DNA of 64,000 bases. Source: Streptomyces atroolivaceus. GTDB taxonomy: Bacteria > Actinomycetota > Actinomycetes > Streptomycetales > Streptomycetaceae. The position numbers and the translations under genes were made by a program. The stretch is from NCBI RefSeq assembly GCF_000717025.1, contig NZ_JNXG01000012.1, positions 124,001-188,000 on the forward strand, read 5' to 3'. The notes under the pieces were generated by a model, which was given only the letters and a program-made list of their open reading frames with translations, was not told the origin of the DNA and did no database searches. Below are positions 36,176-46,500 of the stretch, piece by piece (the first letter of the stretch is position 1; every line of letters begins with the position of its first letter).

Positions 36176-37386
36176 CTCCCGCGCACGGTGAGGCGGCGGA
36201 CAGGAACGCGGACGATCTGACCGCCTGGAACAGCGCCCTCCGCGCGCAGTTCCCGATCGTCACCGGTCACCCCGAACTCGCCTATCTGGACAGCGCCGCG
36301 ACCACACAGAAGCCGCAGGCGGTCCTGGACACGGTCCAGGAGTACCTGACGACGTCCAACGCCAACGCGGGACGCGGCACCTACCCGTGGGCCAACAGGA
36401 CCACGAGTCTGATCGAGGAGACACGCGAGCGGGTCAAGGCCTTCCTCGACGACCCGGATCCGGACACCTCGGCAGTCCACTTCGTCAGCGGCACCACCGA
36501 AGGGCTGCGCCGTGTGGCCCTGGACTGGCTCACCCGCGAACTCCGCGACGGGGACGAGATCGTGGTCCCCTTCGCCGATCACGAGGCGAACGCCTCACCC
36601 TGGCTGGAGGCTGTGGAGTCGCTGGCCCGGCAGGGGACCCGGATCACCGTCCAGGAGATGCCCTACCAGGCCTCCTCCGGTGACTACGACACGGACGGGC
36701 TCGCCGGGCTCGTCTCCCCCCGCACGCGGTTCGTGGCGGCCACCCACGTCCATCACGTCTATGGCGGGGACATGAACGTGCACCGGATCCGGCGGGTGGT
36801 GGGGCCTGACGCGGTGATCTGCCTGGACGCCGCCCAGAGCGTCGGCCACCTTCCCGTCTCCGTGAAGGAGCTGGACGTCGACTTCGCCGTCTTCTCCGGG
36901 CACAAGGCACTGGCCCTGCCAGGCTCCGGGGCCGTGTGGTCCCGCGGCGTGCGCGGGACGCCGTTCGCGCCGCGCGGCTGGAGCGGCACGCCGAACACCG
37001 TGGGCGTCGCGAGCCTGGGTGCCGCCCTGGACTGGCTCGACCGGGCCGGGCTGGAGCGGATCGAACGGTGGACCGTCGGGCTGGCCGCGCGGCTGACGGA
37101 GGGGCTGAGGGCGCTGGCGCCGTACGAAGTGGTGGGGTGCCAGCTGAGCCTGGCAGAGCACTCTCCCGTGCAGCAGCGGCACGGCATCGTGACGTTCAGA
37201 CACCGGGACGTCCATGCGGTCGACCTGGGGTTCATCCTCTTCAGCCACGGCTTCATGGTGCGGGCGGACGGTCTCTGCCAGGGCCGGGCCGGTGAGAACC
37301 GCAGCTCCGTCCGGGTCAGTGTGCACGCCTACAACACCCGGCACGAGGTAGACCGGTTGTTGGAGGTCCTCGCCGGGTTGACCTAG
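36172..37386 (+). CDS. Cysteine desulfurase-like class V PLP enzyme (SufS/CsdA type)
   Basis: A 404-residue fold type I enzyme. The PLP lysine is K245 in FSGHKALALPGSG, the cofactor-contacting Asp and His lie in CLDAAQSVGHL, and the catalytic persulfide Cys candidate is Cys369 in RADGLCQGR, in the place of the SufS RxGxHC loop. It should release sulfur from cysteine as enzyme-bound persulfide, perhaps for the rhodanese domain of the preceding protein. GTG 36172 overlaps the previous stop. The N-terminal 25 residues are a short extension. A Zur box begins 6 bp past the stop. Confidence 0.88.
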   Translation: MTPAHGEAADRNADDLTAWNSALRAQFPIVTGHPELAYLDSAATTQKPQAVLDTVQEYLTTSNANAGRGTYPWANRTTSLIEETRERVKAFLDDPDPDTSAVHFVSGTTEGLRRVALDWLTRELRDGDEIVVPFADHEANASPWLEAVESLARQGTRITVQEMPYQASSGDYDTDGLAGLVSPRTRFVAATHVHHVYGGDMNVHRIRRVVGPDAVICLDAAQSVGHLPVSVKELDVDFAVFSGHKALALPGSGAVWSRGVRGTPFAPRGWSGTPNTVGVASLGAALDWLDRAGLERIERWTVGLAARLTEGLRALAPYEVVGCQLSLAEHSPVQQRHGIVTFRHRDVHAVDLGFILFSHGFMVRADGLCQGRAGENRSSVRVSVHAYNTRHEVDRLLEVLAGLT

Positions 37387-37392
37387 TGCCGA

Positions 37393-37407
37393 TGACAATC
37401 GTTTTCA
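37393..37407. promoter_or_regulatory. Candidate Zur box upstream of the methyltransferase gene
   Basis: TGACAATCGTTTTCA is a 15-bp partial palindrome matching the streptomycete Zur box TGAxAAx...xTTxTCA. It lies just after the cysteine desulfurase stop and 54 bp before the methyltransferase ATG, so it would control that gene. Confidence 0.65.
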
Positions 37408-37461
37408 CCTGTAGATTCGGAGGCACACAGCGGAACGAACGCGTAGAGGTGGTACTGCAAG

Positions 37462-38217
37462 ATGAGCGTGAGCACGTCGACGGCCCGGCTGTGGGTGGAC
37501 CGCTGGGAGCAACAGCAGCAGCGTTACGCGATCGACCGGGAGGAACGCTTCACCGTGGTCGCGGACGTCGTGGAACACGTGACGTCCGGTCACCCCAGCC
37601 CCCGCGTGCTGGACCTGGGGTGCGGCCCCGGCTCGCTGCCCGCACGACTGACCGAGCGCCTGCCGCAGGCGGAGATCGTCGCCGTCGACATGGACCCGCT
37701 GCTGCTGGCGCTCGCCCGCGCCCGCCATCCGGACGCCGCCCGGTACGTCGAGGCGGTGATCGGCGACGAGGGCTGGACCCGGGCCCTCGGACTCCAGGGG
37801 ACGGTCGACGCGGTCGTGTCGACCACGGCGCTCCACTACCTCCCCGAGAGTGTGCTGCGTACCACCTACGCGGAGCTGACCGCACTGCTGCGGCCCGGTG
37901 GCGTACTGATCAACGCCGACCACCTGTCGCAGGAAGAGGCCGGCTTCGCCGAGATCGCCGAGTTCGTCGGGGTCCGCCGGGCCGAGCGCCGGCACGCCTT
38001 CGATCATGAGGACTGGGAGGCATGGTGGTCCGCCGTCGAGAACGAGCCCGAGCTGAGGGAGCTGTGTGCCGAACGCCGTAAGCCGGGACCCGTCCATGCC
38101 GACTGCGCCGTCACGCTCGGCAGACACGTCGAGCTGCTGGCCGAGGCAGGTTTCGGCCATGCCAGCCCGGTCTGGCAGGTGGGCAACAGTTACGTCCTCG
38201 TCGCCATCCGTCAGTAG
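37462..38217 (+). CDS. Class I SAM-dependent methyltransferase
   Basis: A 251-residue methyltransferase. SAM-binding motif I is VLDLGCGPGSLPARL (49-63), followed by an acidic motif II in EIVAVDMDPLLLALA and STTALHYLPES and RPGGVLINADHL further on. The C-terminal region DWEAWWSAVENEPEL and DCAVTLGRHVELLAEAGF forms the cap. The start is ATG 37462 with a weak ribosome site. The gene lies behind its own Zur box and downstream of the three PLP enzyme genes, which suggests it acts on the same product under zinc limitation. The methyl acceptor is unknown. Confidence 0.85.
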   Translation: MSVSTSTARLWVDRWEQQQQRYAIDREERFTVVADVVEHVTSGHPSPRVLDLGCGPGSLPARLTERLPQAEIVAVDMDPLLLALARARHPDAARYVEAVIGDEGWTRALGLQGTVDAVVSTTALHYLPESVLRTTYAELTALLRPGGVLINADHLSQEEAGFAEIAEFVGVRRAERRHAFDHEDWEAWWSAVENEPELRELCAERRKPGPVHADCAVTLGRHVELLAEAGFGHASPVWQVGNSYVLVAIRQ

Positions 38218-38486
38218 CGGCGGAGCGCGGTCGCACAGAGCGGGGAACGCCTCCGGGGCGGCGCCTCCGTGCCCGCGAGCACCGGGGCAGCAGGCCCGGC
38301 ACCCGACCCGGCCGGTGGTACCTCCGAGGCCCGCCGGCGTGCGGAGAGCCCCGCGAGCACGTCCCGTGACCGGAGCCACGGCCTCCGTCGCCGTGCGCGG
38401 GGAGCGCACAGCCGCGATCCTGGCTGTGCCGGGCCGCGAACGCCGGCCCGGGTCCGGCCACGGCCGACCGGCGGAAGGGCCTCACC

Positions 38487-38555
38487 ATGGCGGAGCAGGA
38501 CAGGAACGCGGTCCACGAGCCGGAGTCGCCGCACAGGAAGGGCTGGGGGTCATGA
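38487..38555 (+). CDS. Possible 22-residue leader peptide ahead of the DUF3140 gene
   Basis: ATG 38487 has GGAAGGG six bases upstream and opens a 22-codon frame that ends at TGA overlapping the DUF3140 ATG (ATGA). The good ribosome site and exact coupling suggest real translation. The peptide is charged (ends HRKGWGS) and matches nothing I recognise; it may simply couple translation into the next gene. Confidence 0.4.
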   Translation: MAEQDRNAVHEPESPHRKGWGS

Positions 38556-38893
38556 GCGACGGAGACGACGAGGAGCGGCAGGAGACCCTCGACCGCTTCG
38601 GCGAGGCCGTGAACATGACCGCCGGCGAGCTGGAGAAGTGGCTCGACACCGAGCAGTCGCGGCAGGCCGGTCAGAAGAACGGCGGTGGGGAGTCCACCGG
38701 GCATGCTTCCGGCCGCCGGATCGTGGCGCTGCTGCGTACCCGGAAGGGTGACCTGACCGAGAGCGATCTCTCCCATATGCGCAAGGTCACCGGCTATGTG
38801 CGGCGGCACGTCCAGCAGCGTCCCGAAGGTGACGTCAGCGACACCCGCTGGCGCTACTCCCTGATGAACTGGGGCCACGACCCCGAGAAGTGA
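38552..38893 (+). CDS. DUF3140 domain-containing protein
   Basis: A 113-residue protein that fits DUF3140: FGEAVNMTAGELEKWLDTEQS, the GRRIVALL segment, LTESDLSHMRKVTGYVRRHV and the terminal WRYSLMNWGHDP. It is cytoplasmic and helical. ATG 38552 overlaps the stop of a possible 22-residue leader. The family is found beside DUF2945 proteins in other bacteria; the function is unknown. It converges with the SseB-like gene to the right. Confidence 0.8.
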   Translation: MSDGDDEERQETLDRFGEAVNMTAGELEKWLDTEQSRQAGQKNGGGESTGHASGRRIVALLRTRKGDLTESDLSHMRKVTGYVRRHVQQRPEGDVSDTRWRYSLMNWGHDPEK

Positions 38894-38971
38894 CCTCTTG
38901 TTCTCCACGCGGATCCGCGTGAGCGCCATGGGTCACTCGTCGGAACGACGCGTCGCACGCCCTGTCGGCTC

Positions 38972-39748
38972 TCACCGGTTCTCGGCGTCCTTCGCCACTC
39001 CCCCGTCGGACGTCGCCGTGAGCCCGGATGCGCTGTCCGTCTGCGTGCTCGAGGCCTGCGGTGCTGCGGGCTCCCCCTGGTCCGGCCCGTCGGCCCCGGG
39101 AGCGGGAGCCTCGGTGGCCGGGGTCCCGCGGTGTGCCCCTGCCTCGCCCCCCGCCTCCCCCGCGGCCTCCCGCAGCACCTGTGCGAGCCCGTCCGCGCCC
39201 AGCACCATGCTGACCTGGGCCGAGCTGTTGATGCACAGGCCGTGGTCCGGAGGGATGCGGGCGATCAGGTCCGCGACCGGCAGGCGTTCGAACCCCAGCC
39301 GCCCGGCGGCCTGGAGGTAGCGCGGGGACGTGTAGACCGGGACCACCGCCGTGCCGTCGGGCGCCGACGCGCTCACCGGTTCACCCCCCGCCGTGACCAG
39401 CACCGCGACCTCGGCCCTGGCCAGGGCCGCCGTGACGTCCTCCGCCGGGCCGTACCCGGTGGTGGCGAGCTGGACGGCGCGGTCCACGTCGTCGGCGGGC
39501 TCGGGCCACCCCATCGCCTCGGGGGACGGCCTGTAGTCCTCGTTGTCCTCCCACTCGACGATCTCGCCCTCGGAGTCGGAACGCCACTGCCCGACCACGG
39601 CCCACTCCGGCGGCGGGCCCTCCCCCTGCCAGGCGGGATCGGGCAGGTAGAGCCAGTGGTCGGGTGCGAGCCTGGCGGCCTGGAGAAACTCCTCGGGAGG
39701 GGCGGGGTCCAGGGGGGCGGCGGGGGTTCCGGTGCCGAGCTCACTCAT
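38972..39748 (-). CDS. Type VII secretion-associated SseB-like protein (copy 2)
   Basis: A 258-residue protein with the motif series ARLAPDHWLYLPDP, EWAVVGQWRSDSEGEIVEWE and DYRPSPEAMGWPEP, ending in an Ala/Gly/Glu-rich disordered tail. These motifs are those of the streptomycete 'type VII secretion system-associated' family, whose C-terminal part resembles SseB. ATG 39748 is preferred over 39751 because GAGGA then stands at a normal distance. It overlaps the end of copy 1 by a few bases and so is cotranslated with it. Confidence 0.75.
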   Translation of the reverse strand: MSELGTGTPAAPLDPAPPEEFLQAARLAPDHWLYLPDPAWQGEGPPPEWAVVGQWRSDSEGEIVEWEDNEDYRPSPEAMGWPEPADDVDRAVQLATTGYGPAEDVTAALARAEVAVLVTAGGEPVSASAPDGTAVVPVYTSPRYLQAAGRLGFERLPVADLIARIPPDHGLCINSSAQVSMVLGADGLAQVLREAAGEAGGEAGAHRGTPATEAPAPGADGPDQGEPAAPQASSTQTDSASGLTATSDGGVAKDAENR

Positions 39749-40511
39749 CATGTCCTCGCTTGCTGGGGGTACCTGAGTCGGTGTGGGGGCGCCCGGCGGC
39801 CCGGGCCGGGGCGTCGGGTCCGGATCCGCCGGTCACCTCCGCCCACCGTGCCCGCAGATCGTCCGCCGGGACGAGCAGTGCGGCCGGAGCGGAGGCGCTG
39901 AGGAACATCACGTCCCGGCCGGCCGGCAGCCGGTCGAGGAGGTCGGGGAGCGCCATCAGCACGTGCACGGGAAGGCGGTCCGCCGACGCCTGCGGCGCCA
40001 CAGGGAAGACGGGCGCCGCGAGGGCGCCGCCGGGTGCCCGCGTCCACGCCGGCTCCCCGTCGTCGGCCACGCACACCGCCACGGTGCCGGCCTCCGCGAG
40101 AGCCTCGGCGACATCCGCGTCCGGACCGTAACCGGTGGCAGCCAGGTGCACGGCGGCGTCGGCGTCGCTGACCGGTGGGGCCCACCCGAGTGCGGCGGGT
40201 GAGGGGCGGTAGTCCGGGTTGGCCTCCCACTCGGCGATCTCGCCGTGGGCGTCGCTGCGCCAGCGGCCGAGCACGGCCCAGGGGGGCGGGGGCTCGTCGT
40301 CCGTCTCGCCGAGCCAGTGCCGGTCGGTCACCGACAGCCAGTGGTCGGGAGCGGTGCGGGCCGCCGCGACGATCTCCTCGGGCGGCGCCGGGAAGTGCGC
40401 GTGTTCCCGCCCTACGGGTACGGACGGACGCACGGACACGCCCGCGGGCGCCGCGCCGGGAGGAGGTATCGGCCCGCGGACGGCGTCCGGCCGTCCGTCA
40501 GAAGTCGGCAT
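39741..40511 (-). CDS. Type VII secretion-associated SseB-like protein (copy 1)
   Basis: A 256-residue paralogue of the next gene. It has ARTAPDHWLSVTDRHW, WAVLGRWRSDAHGEIAEWE and DYRPSPAALGWAPP in the same order, then LAATGYGPDADVAEALAEAG and a C-terminal domain with RLPVHVLMALPDLLDRLPAG. An N-terminal Pro-rich stretch precedes the domain. ATG 40511 has GGAG eight bases upstream. It lies 68 bp downstream of the giant toxin-like gene in the same direction, so the three genes are probably one transcription unit. A role in secretion or immunity of the giant protein is inference. Confidence 0.78.
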   Translation of the reverse strand: MPTSDGRPDAVRGPIPPPGAAPAGVSVRPSVPVGREHAHFPAPPEEIVAAARTAPDHWLSVTDRHWLGETDDEPPPPWAVLGRWRSDAHGEIAEWEANPDYRPSPAALGWAPPVSDADAAVHLAATGYGPDADVAEALAEAGTVAVCVADDGEPAWTRAPGGALAAPVFPVAPQASADRLPVHVLMALPDLLDRLPAGRDVMFLSASAPAALLVPADDLRARWAEVTGGSGPDAPARAAGRPHTDSGTPSKRGHDE

Positions 40512-40579
40512 GGGGGTCGCTCCATACAGTCACGCCGCGCGGATGCCCGGCTGGCAGAGGAAGACACGAGGACATCTCA

Positions 40580-43500
40580 TCACCCGTGCGCACGGTCGTC
40601 GCTCCCCGCCCCCGCTCCGGCGGCCTTCCCGGACTCCTCCGCCCGCCCGGCCTCCAACTCGGCCAGCAGCGCGCGGGCGTGCTCGTCCGGGAACAGCCCT
40701 TCGCGGGCGACGTAGGCCCGCAGTTCCTCCTCGGACAGCGGGTGGACGTCCCAGTACCGGCCCCAGTTGTTCACGTAGACCGACGCCGCCGAGCGGTCGA
40801 ACTCGTCCAGGGCGTGCTGGGCTCCGGTCATCACCTCGTGGAAGCTGTGGTGGCCCACACCCACCAGGATGCTCACCAGTCCGGACCTGATGAGACCGAG
40901 GTCCACGGGCACGCCCGCGAGCCGGGTGAGCCGGGCCACGTGCGTGATGATCCGGTAGGCGCTGCCCGAAGTGCCGGTCAGCACGAGGCCACCGGAGTCC
41001 TCGGAACGCGCCTGGAAGTCCGCGGCCATCGGCAGCGTGTGCGTCAGCCCGGCGGGCGACCAGAGCAGCGTCCCCTCCCGGACCGCCAGGCGCCGCTCGG
41101 CCGGGCTCAGCGCGGGCCAGACCTCGTGGGGCCGCAGGGGTGTCCGCAGAAGCGCGTCCAGCTCGTCCATCTCCTGTTCCTCGTCCTCGGGGTCCAGGCC
41201 CGCCGCGAGGAGTTCGGCACGCTCGCGCTCGTAACGCCTGAGCTGCTCGCTCCGGTGCCGGTCACGGCGCTCCAGCCCGATCACCGGATGCTGCGGCTCT
41301 ACACCTCCCATCAGGTACGGGACGAGGTCCCTCGCCACGCCGTTGAACAGGAACGTCACCCGTTCACGCAGGTTGCCGGACTCCACGACTCTCGCGAGTT
41401 TCTCGTACGAGGTCCCGACGGCTCCGGCGTCCTCGCCGCTTCTGCTGCCGAACTGCCGGTAGTCCGTGCGGTTGTGCAGGGCGATCGCCCAGAACGCCCG
41501 CACGACCTTGCCGAACTCGTCGTTGACCTGCTGGTCGTCTCCCAGGTACGCGGCGAGCCGCTGCTCGAAGTACAGGGCCTCCTGCGCGTAGCGGACGCGG
41601 GCCAGGGCCCAGGAGGGCGCGTCGAGTTGCCCGGCCTGCTCGTCGGGCTCCGAGGAGTCATCCCGCTCGGTGCCTCCTCGGGAGTTCCCGGGCACCGGGG
41701 TGCCCTCACGGTCCGTGGACGGTTCCCGCCTTCGCGGCAACGGCGCCGGGTCGTCGTCCGAGTCGGAGTGGTCGTCCCTCGACAACAACGGCCGCGGATC
41801 GTCGTCCGGGTCCGAATCCAGGGACAGGGCCGGGAACGATTCGAGCACCGGGCCGGCGAAGTCCGCGTCCACGACGGACGCCCCGCCGCTTCCGGTGTGC
41901 GGCGCGAAGTACGGGTTGGGGACGTACGGCCCGACCGGCATGCCGTACGCCATCGGTTGCACGCCACGGATGTACCGGCGGTGGATGCCCCCGGGGAAGA
42001 GCACCTCCTCCTGGTCGGGGAAGGGCGAGGCCAGCCCCAGAGTGGCGTTCACGTCGATGCCGCCGGGGACCTGCATGTCGTAGCGCCAGCGGTAACGGCG
42101 GTGCAGCGCGTCCGCCCCCATCGGGTTCGCGCGGGCGCTGTCGCGCACGTAGTCACGGTTCGCGGTCGCGCTCGCGAAGACGGTGTTCGGAACCAGGGCG
42201 CTGCCGCCGTAGACGTGGTCGACGAGGTGCACCATCTCGGGCCCGTACGGCTTGAGCCCTTCGCGGAAGACCTGCTCGGGACCGTCAGGACTGAAGCGGA
42301 ACAGCGGGCCCTCGTGGTCACGCCACAGCGCGTCGGGGAGCGTGCTGCCTGCCAGCGCGGCCGGGTCGGCCGCGACGACGGCCGGGTCGACGGGCGGGGT
42401 CGGGCTCACCGGCCCGGTGGCGGGCCAGCCGACAGGTACGGGCTCGGCGCCCTGGTCCGTCAACAGACGGGAAGAGGCGACGAGTCCACGACCGGGCAGG
42501 TACCAGTCCCAGGCCGGACCCTTGGAGTACACCCGCCCGGCCATGTCCGTGACACCACCGGCGGACGGGCCGTCGGGGTTGTACTCGCCGCGCAGTCCGA
42601 GCGACGGAATCTCGGCCACGAACACGTGGAGGTCCGGATCGTCCTGGCCGTAGCCCCACACGGTGTGCCGGTCGGTCGCGACGGCCACGGGGAACGCCTC
42701 CAGCGTCTCCTCGTACCGCCCGTCGAACTGCCCGTCCGCCGAATAGGGCAGGGCCTGCTGCCCCGCCGAGGCCGTGTCGGCGGCGGGCGCGGTGCCGGCG
42801 CTCCACTCAGCGGTCCCCGCGGTGTTCACCGTGCCCGGAGCGACGGACGGATCGGCGGACGGCATCCGCGGGACGGTCCGGTGCCAGACGCCGGGCCGCC
42901 CCGCGTCCGCAGCGAGAGCCGTCACGACGCCCGGCCGCGTCGTGCCTCCCTCGGACACCGTGAGCGCGCCGTCGTAGCTCCATACGGTCCGGTCGTTCGT
43001 GAGGGAGAAGCCCTGCTGTGCGCGCAGCTGCCCCGTTCCGATACCGGGCACCAGCAGGGCAAGGGGGCGGTGATGGTCGATCAGCGGCAGCTCCGGGTCG
43101 GATTCCAGCAGTGCGAAGAACTCCTGCGAGGTGACCTGCACGGTGCCGCCCGGCAGTCGCAGGACCACCGCACCGGCGTCCGTCGTGTCCGCGTACACGA
43201 AGTACGGAGCGGCGGCGCCCTGCTGGGTCCACGGGGCGAACTCCAGCGAGCCGGTGTTCCCGGCGGTGCCGGTCCTGTCGGCGTACAGGCGGGAGGGCTC
43301 CAGCCCTCCGGGGGTCGGCGTGGGCCCCCAGTTGCGGCCCTGGAGGAGGCCGCCGGGCGTGCGGATGCGGCCCTCGTCGGCGAACGCCCCCAGCGTCTCC
43401 AGGTGGAAGACGGCGAGTTCACCCGGGTGGCCGGAGTTCCGCCCGGTGGCGAAGGCCTGTTCGGTCAGCTCCCTCAGCCGGGCCTCCGTGGACGCGTCCC

Positions 43501-46500
43501 ACCCGGCCTCGGCGGGCAGGTGGAGCGCCGCACGCCCCAGTTCCTCCCGTCGCGCGGGTGTCCTGGCGTCCAGCAGCTGTGAGGCGCCGGTCATCGCCCA
43601 CAGTGCGCGGGCGTACTCACGCGGCGTGAGTGGACCGGCGGGCATCCGCAGCACCGCCCGCACTGCGGCGTCGCCACCTGAGGCGATCCTGTCCAGCGCG
43701 TCCCGCAGCGCGGGCGCGTCCCATACGTCGGTGAGCGCCACGTCCCGTGGTGCGGCCAGGGCGCTGTCGAGCACGGCCTCGAAGTCGGCCGGTCCCGGGT
43801 CGTTCCCGTCGGGAGGCGACGCGAGGAGCTGCCACAGCTCCATGCGCAGCGGGGTGAGCGCGCTCAGCGCCGGGTCGTTCGCCCGCAGCGTCTCCAGTGC
43901 GCCGATCCCGCGCAGCAGCCGCTCGTAACGGCCGCCAGGCACACCCCGGTCGGCCTCCACCTCGTTGCCGAAGACCTGCTTCAGCGCCCGTACCAGCCTC
44001 AGGGCGCGCGGCCCCTCGTCGTCCCAGGCGGGAAGGCCCGTGGGATGCGGGAGGGGGCGCAGGCCGGCGGCCTCGCTCAACTCCGCCGTCGAGAGCACCG
44101 GTTCGGGCAGGAACGTCTCCATGCGTGCCAGGGTGCCGTCGGGCGTCGCCGCGAGCAGCCGCGTGGTGTCGTTGTAGCCGGTCCTTCCGGTGGCGGCGGT
44201 GGTGGTGCGCCCGCTGCTGTTGGCGGCGTGCTGCGCGAGCGCGACCTCCTCCAGGGGGTCCTCGACGAGCGGCGCGGGCCTGATGAGGGACTGGGGGCGC
44301 AGCGGGTCACCCGCCACGGCGCCGTAGCAGCTGGCGACGTGCAGTTCGTCCCCGGCCGCCCGCTCGACCACCTCGGGCAGCCCGCCGATGTAGCGTCCGC
44401 CGTCCTCGGCTCCGAGCAGCAGCACCCGGCCGTCCTTGCCGGCCAGCTTCAGCCCGCCGGGTACGCCGTGGGCGTGGAAGGTGTAGACCGAGGCCTCGGG
44501 GTCCGGGGCGGTCTCCTCGGTGCCGACCGTGTGGAAGGTGTCGCCGAGGCGGAGGACGTGCGCGCGCTCCCGCATGCCCCGGTACAGTCTCAGCCGCCGC
44601 TCCCGCAGCCGCCTGCGGCCGTCGTCGGGCATCGACTCCCGGCCCTCGAAGCGGTGGTCCGCCCCGACCAGCGGGCGGGTGTCCACATCGCTGTCCCGGA
44701 ACCGGATTCCGTCCACGGTGACCCATTCGCGGTCCACGGACTGCCCGTTCGCGGCCGACGGCGGGTCGAAGAGCACCCAGTCGCCGTACGCGTCGCCGGG
44801 GTCGGAGTCGACGAGCGACAGCACGTGGACGGCCGGCCCGGCGGCCGTGTGGGGCTCGGTCTCGGGCCCCATGAGGCGTCCGTCGCCGCTGGGCGCCCAG
44901 ACCCTGCGGCCCAGCCGCTCCGCCACGGCCCGTGCCAACTGGCCGTACTGGGCGCCCGCGTACGGGCTCGCCAGCACGACCGGGACGTCGAGCGGCAGCG
45001 ACGCGAGTACGGGATCGGCTGCCAGCAGGTCGGCCACCGCCTGCGGGCCCAGGTCCCTGCCGTCGGCGAACAGCGCCTCGTCGTAGCCGCCCTCGGCCGC
45101 CACCACGTAGGCGCCTTCCCCCCAAGGGGCGGCCTCCTCGGAGACCCTCCGCAGCTCACCGACCCGCTGTTCGTGAAGCTGGATCCGCGTGGCGTCGACG
45201 CTGCTGATGCCGGATCCGGTCCAGTCGCGCCCGCGCGGAGCGCCCTGGGTGTCGCTCATCAGCGTGTCGCCGGACAACAGCGGGTCCACGGCCGCATCGA
45301 CGGCTCCCACGGGCGGAAGCGAGTCCGTGGACCACGACCCGGACGTGTCCGAGGAGGAGACGGGTGAGGCCGGGGCCGACGCCGTGTCGGTCCCCGGGGC
45401 GAAGGCCCAGTCGGGGCCGGACGGCGACGTGAGTGGCGTCAGGGAGCCCCGGGGCCCGCTGTCCGCAGCCGGGTCCGGGTGCGTGGCGCCCCGTCCCGTG
45501 GACCGGGGCACCGGCGCGGGCAGCGGGCGGGGCGCGTCCTTGGGCGCGGCGTACTGGACCGGGCGCGCCTCGTGCCAGACACCGCCCCCCGGCACACCCC
45601 CCATGACGGCCGAGTGGTGCATGGTCAGCACCGGCTGCCCGGAGTCCCCGGTGCCGGACAGGTCCGCCGGGAAGTCGGTCCACCACACGGTGCGGCCCAG
45701 CCGCTGGGCGAGCCGCTCGGCCACGTCGCCCGCGTCGGCGGGCGGTCCGGTGAACGCCAGGACGACGGGGGTGGTCAGTTCCCTGCGCGTCAGCATGGGG
45801 TCGTGCGCGAGCAGCTCCACGAACTCGCGGGGGGACACGGCGGCCGTCTCCCCGTCGTAGGTCAGCCGGAGGAGCTCCGGGTCGTACGCGTCGGGGGCGA
45901 CCCGCACCAGGTACGGGACCCGCGTGCGCCCGCCCTGCGTCCACGGCGCGTCCGCCACCACGGCGAAGGTGCGGAACTGTGCCAGATCCACGTACGACTG
46001 CGGCTGTCCGCCGGTGAAGTCGCGGCCGAGCCCGCGGGCGCCGCCCTGCACCGTGCGCAGACCGGACGTGGCGTACACCCCGGACTCCTCCAGCTCGTAC
46101 ACCGCCGCCACGTCCGGGTCGGACGCCTGGCGGCCCACCGCGAAGGCGCGGGTGAGCAGATCGAGCGCTTCCCCGAGTTCGTCGGGGCCCGGCCGTGCGC
46201 CGGGCGTCAGGTGGAGGACCTGCGCGACGAACGCGTCCTGGTCCGGGCCCCGGGTGTCCAGCGTCTCCTCGGCCTTGACCCGGGCCCAGAAGATGCGCGA
46301 CAGCTCGGTCTCCCCGACCGCGTCCTCGTCGATGTCCAGGGCGGTGGCCGCCTCCTCCTCGGGGTCGGCGTCCCGCATCCACCGGGCGGCCGCCTCCACG
46401 GCGGGGAGGTCCACGAAGCCCACCAGCTGGTCGCCCGGCCACATCGACCACTGCTCGGCGGCGGCGGCCAGTACACGTCGGGTGACGTCCTGGTTCACAC

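Noticed and set aside
40175..43582. Plus-strand open frame of about 1,135 codons across the end of the giant gene and its neighbour
   Set aside because: It crosses two well-supported minus-strand genes and has no conserved pattern.
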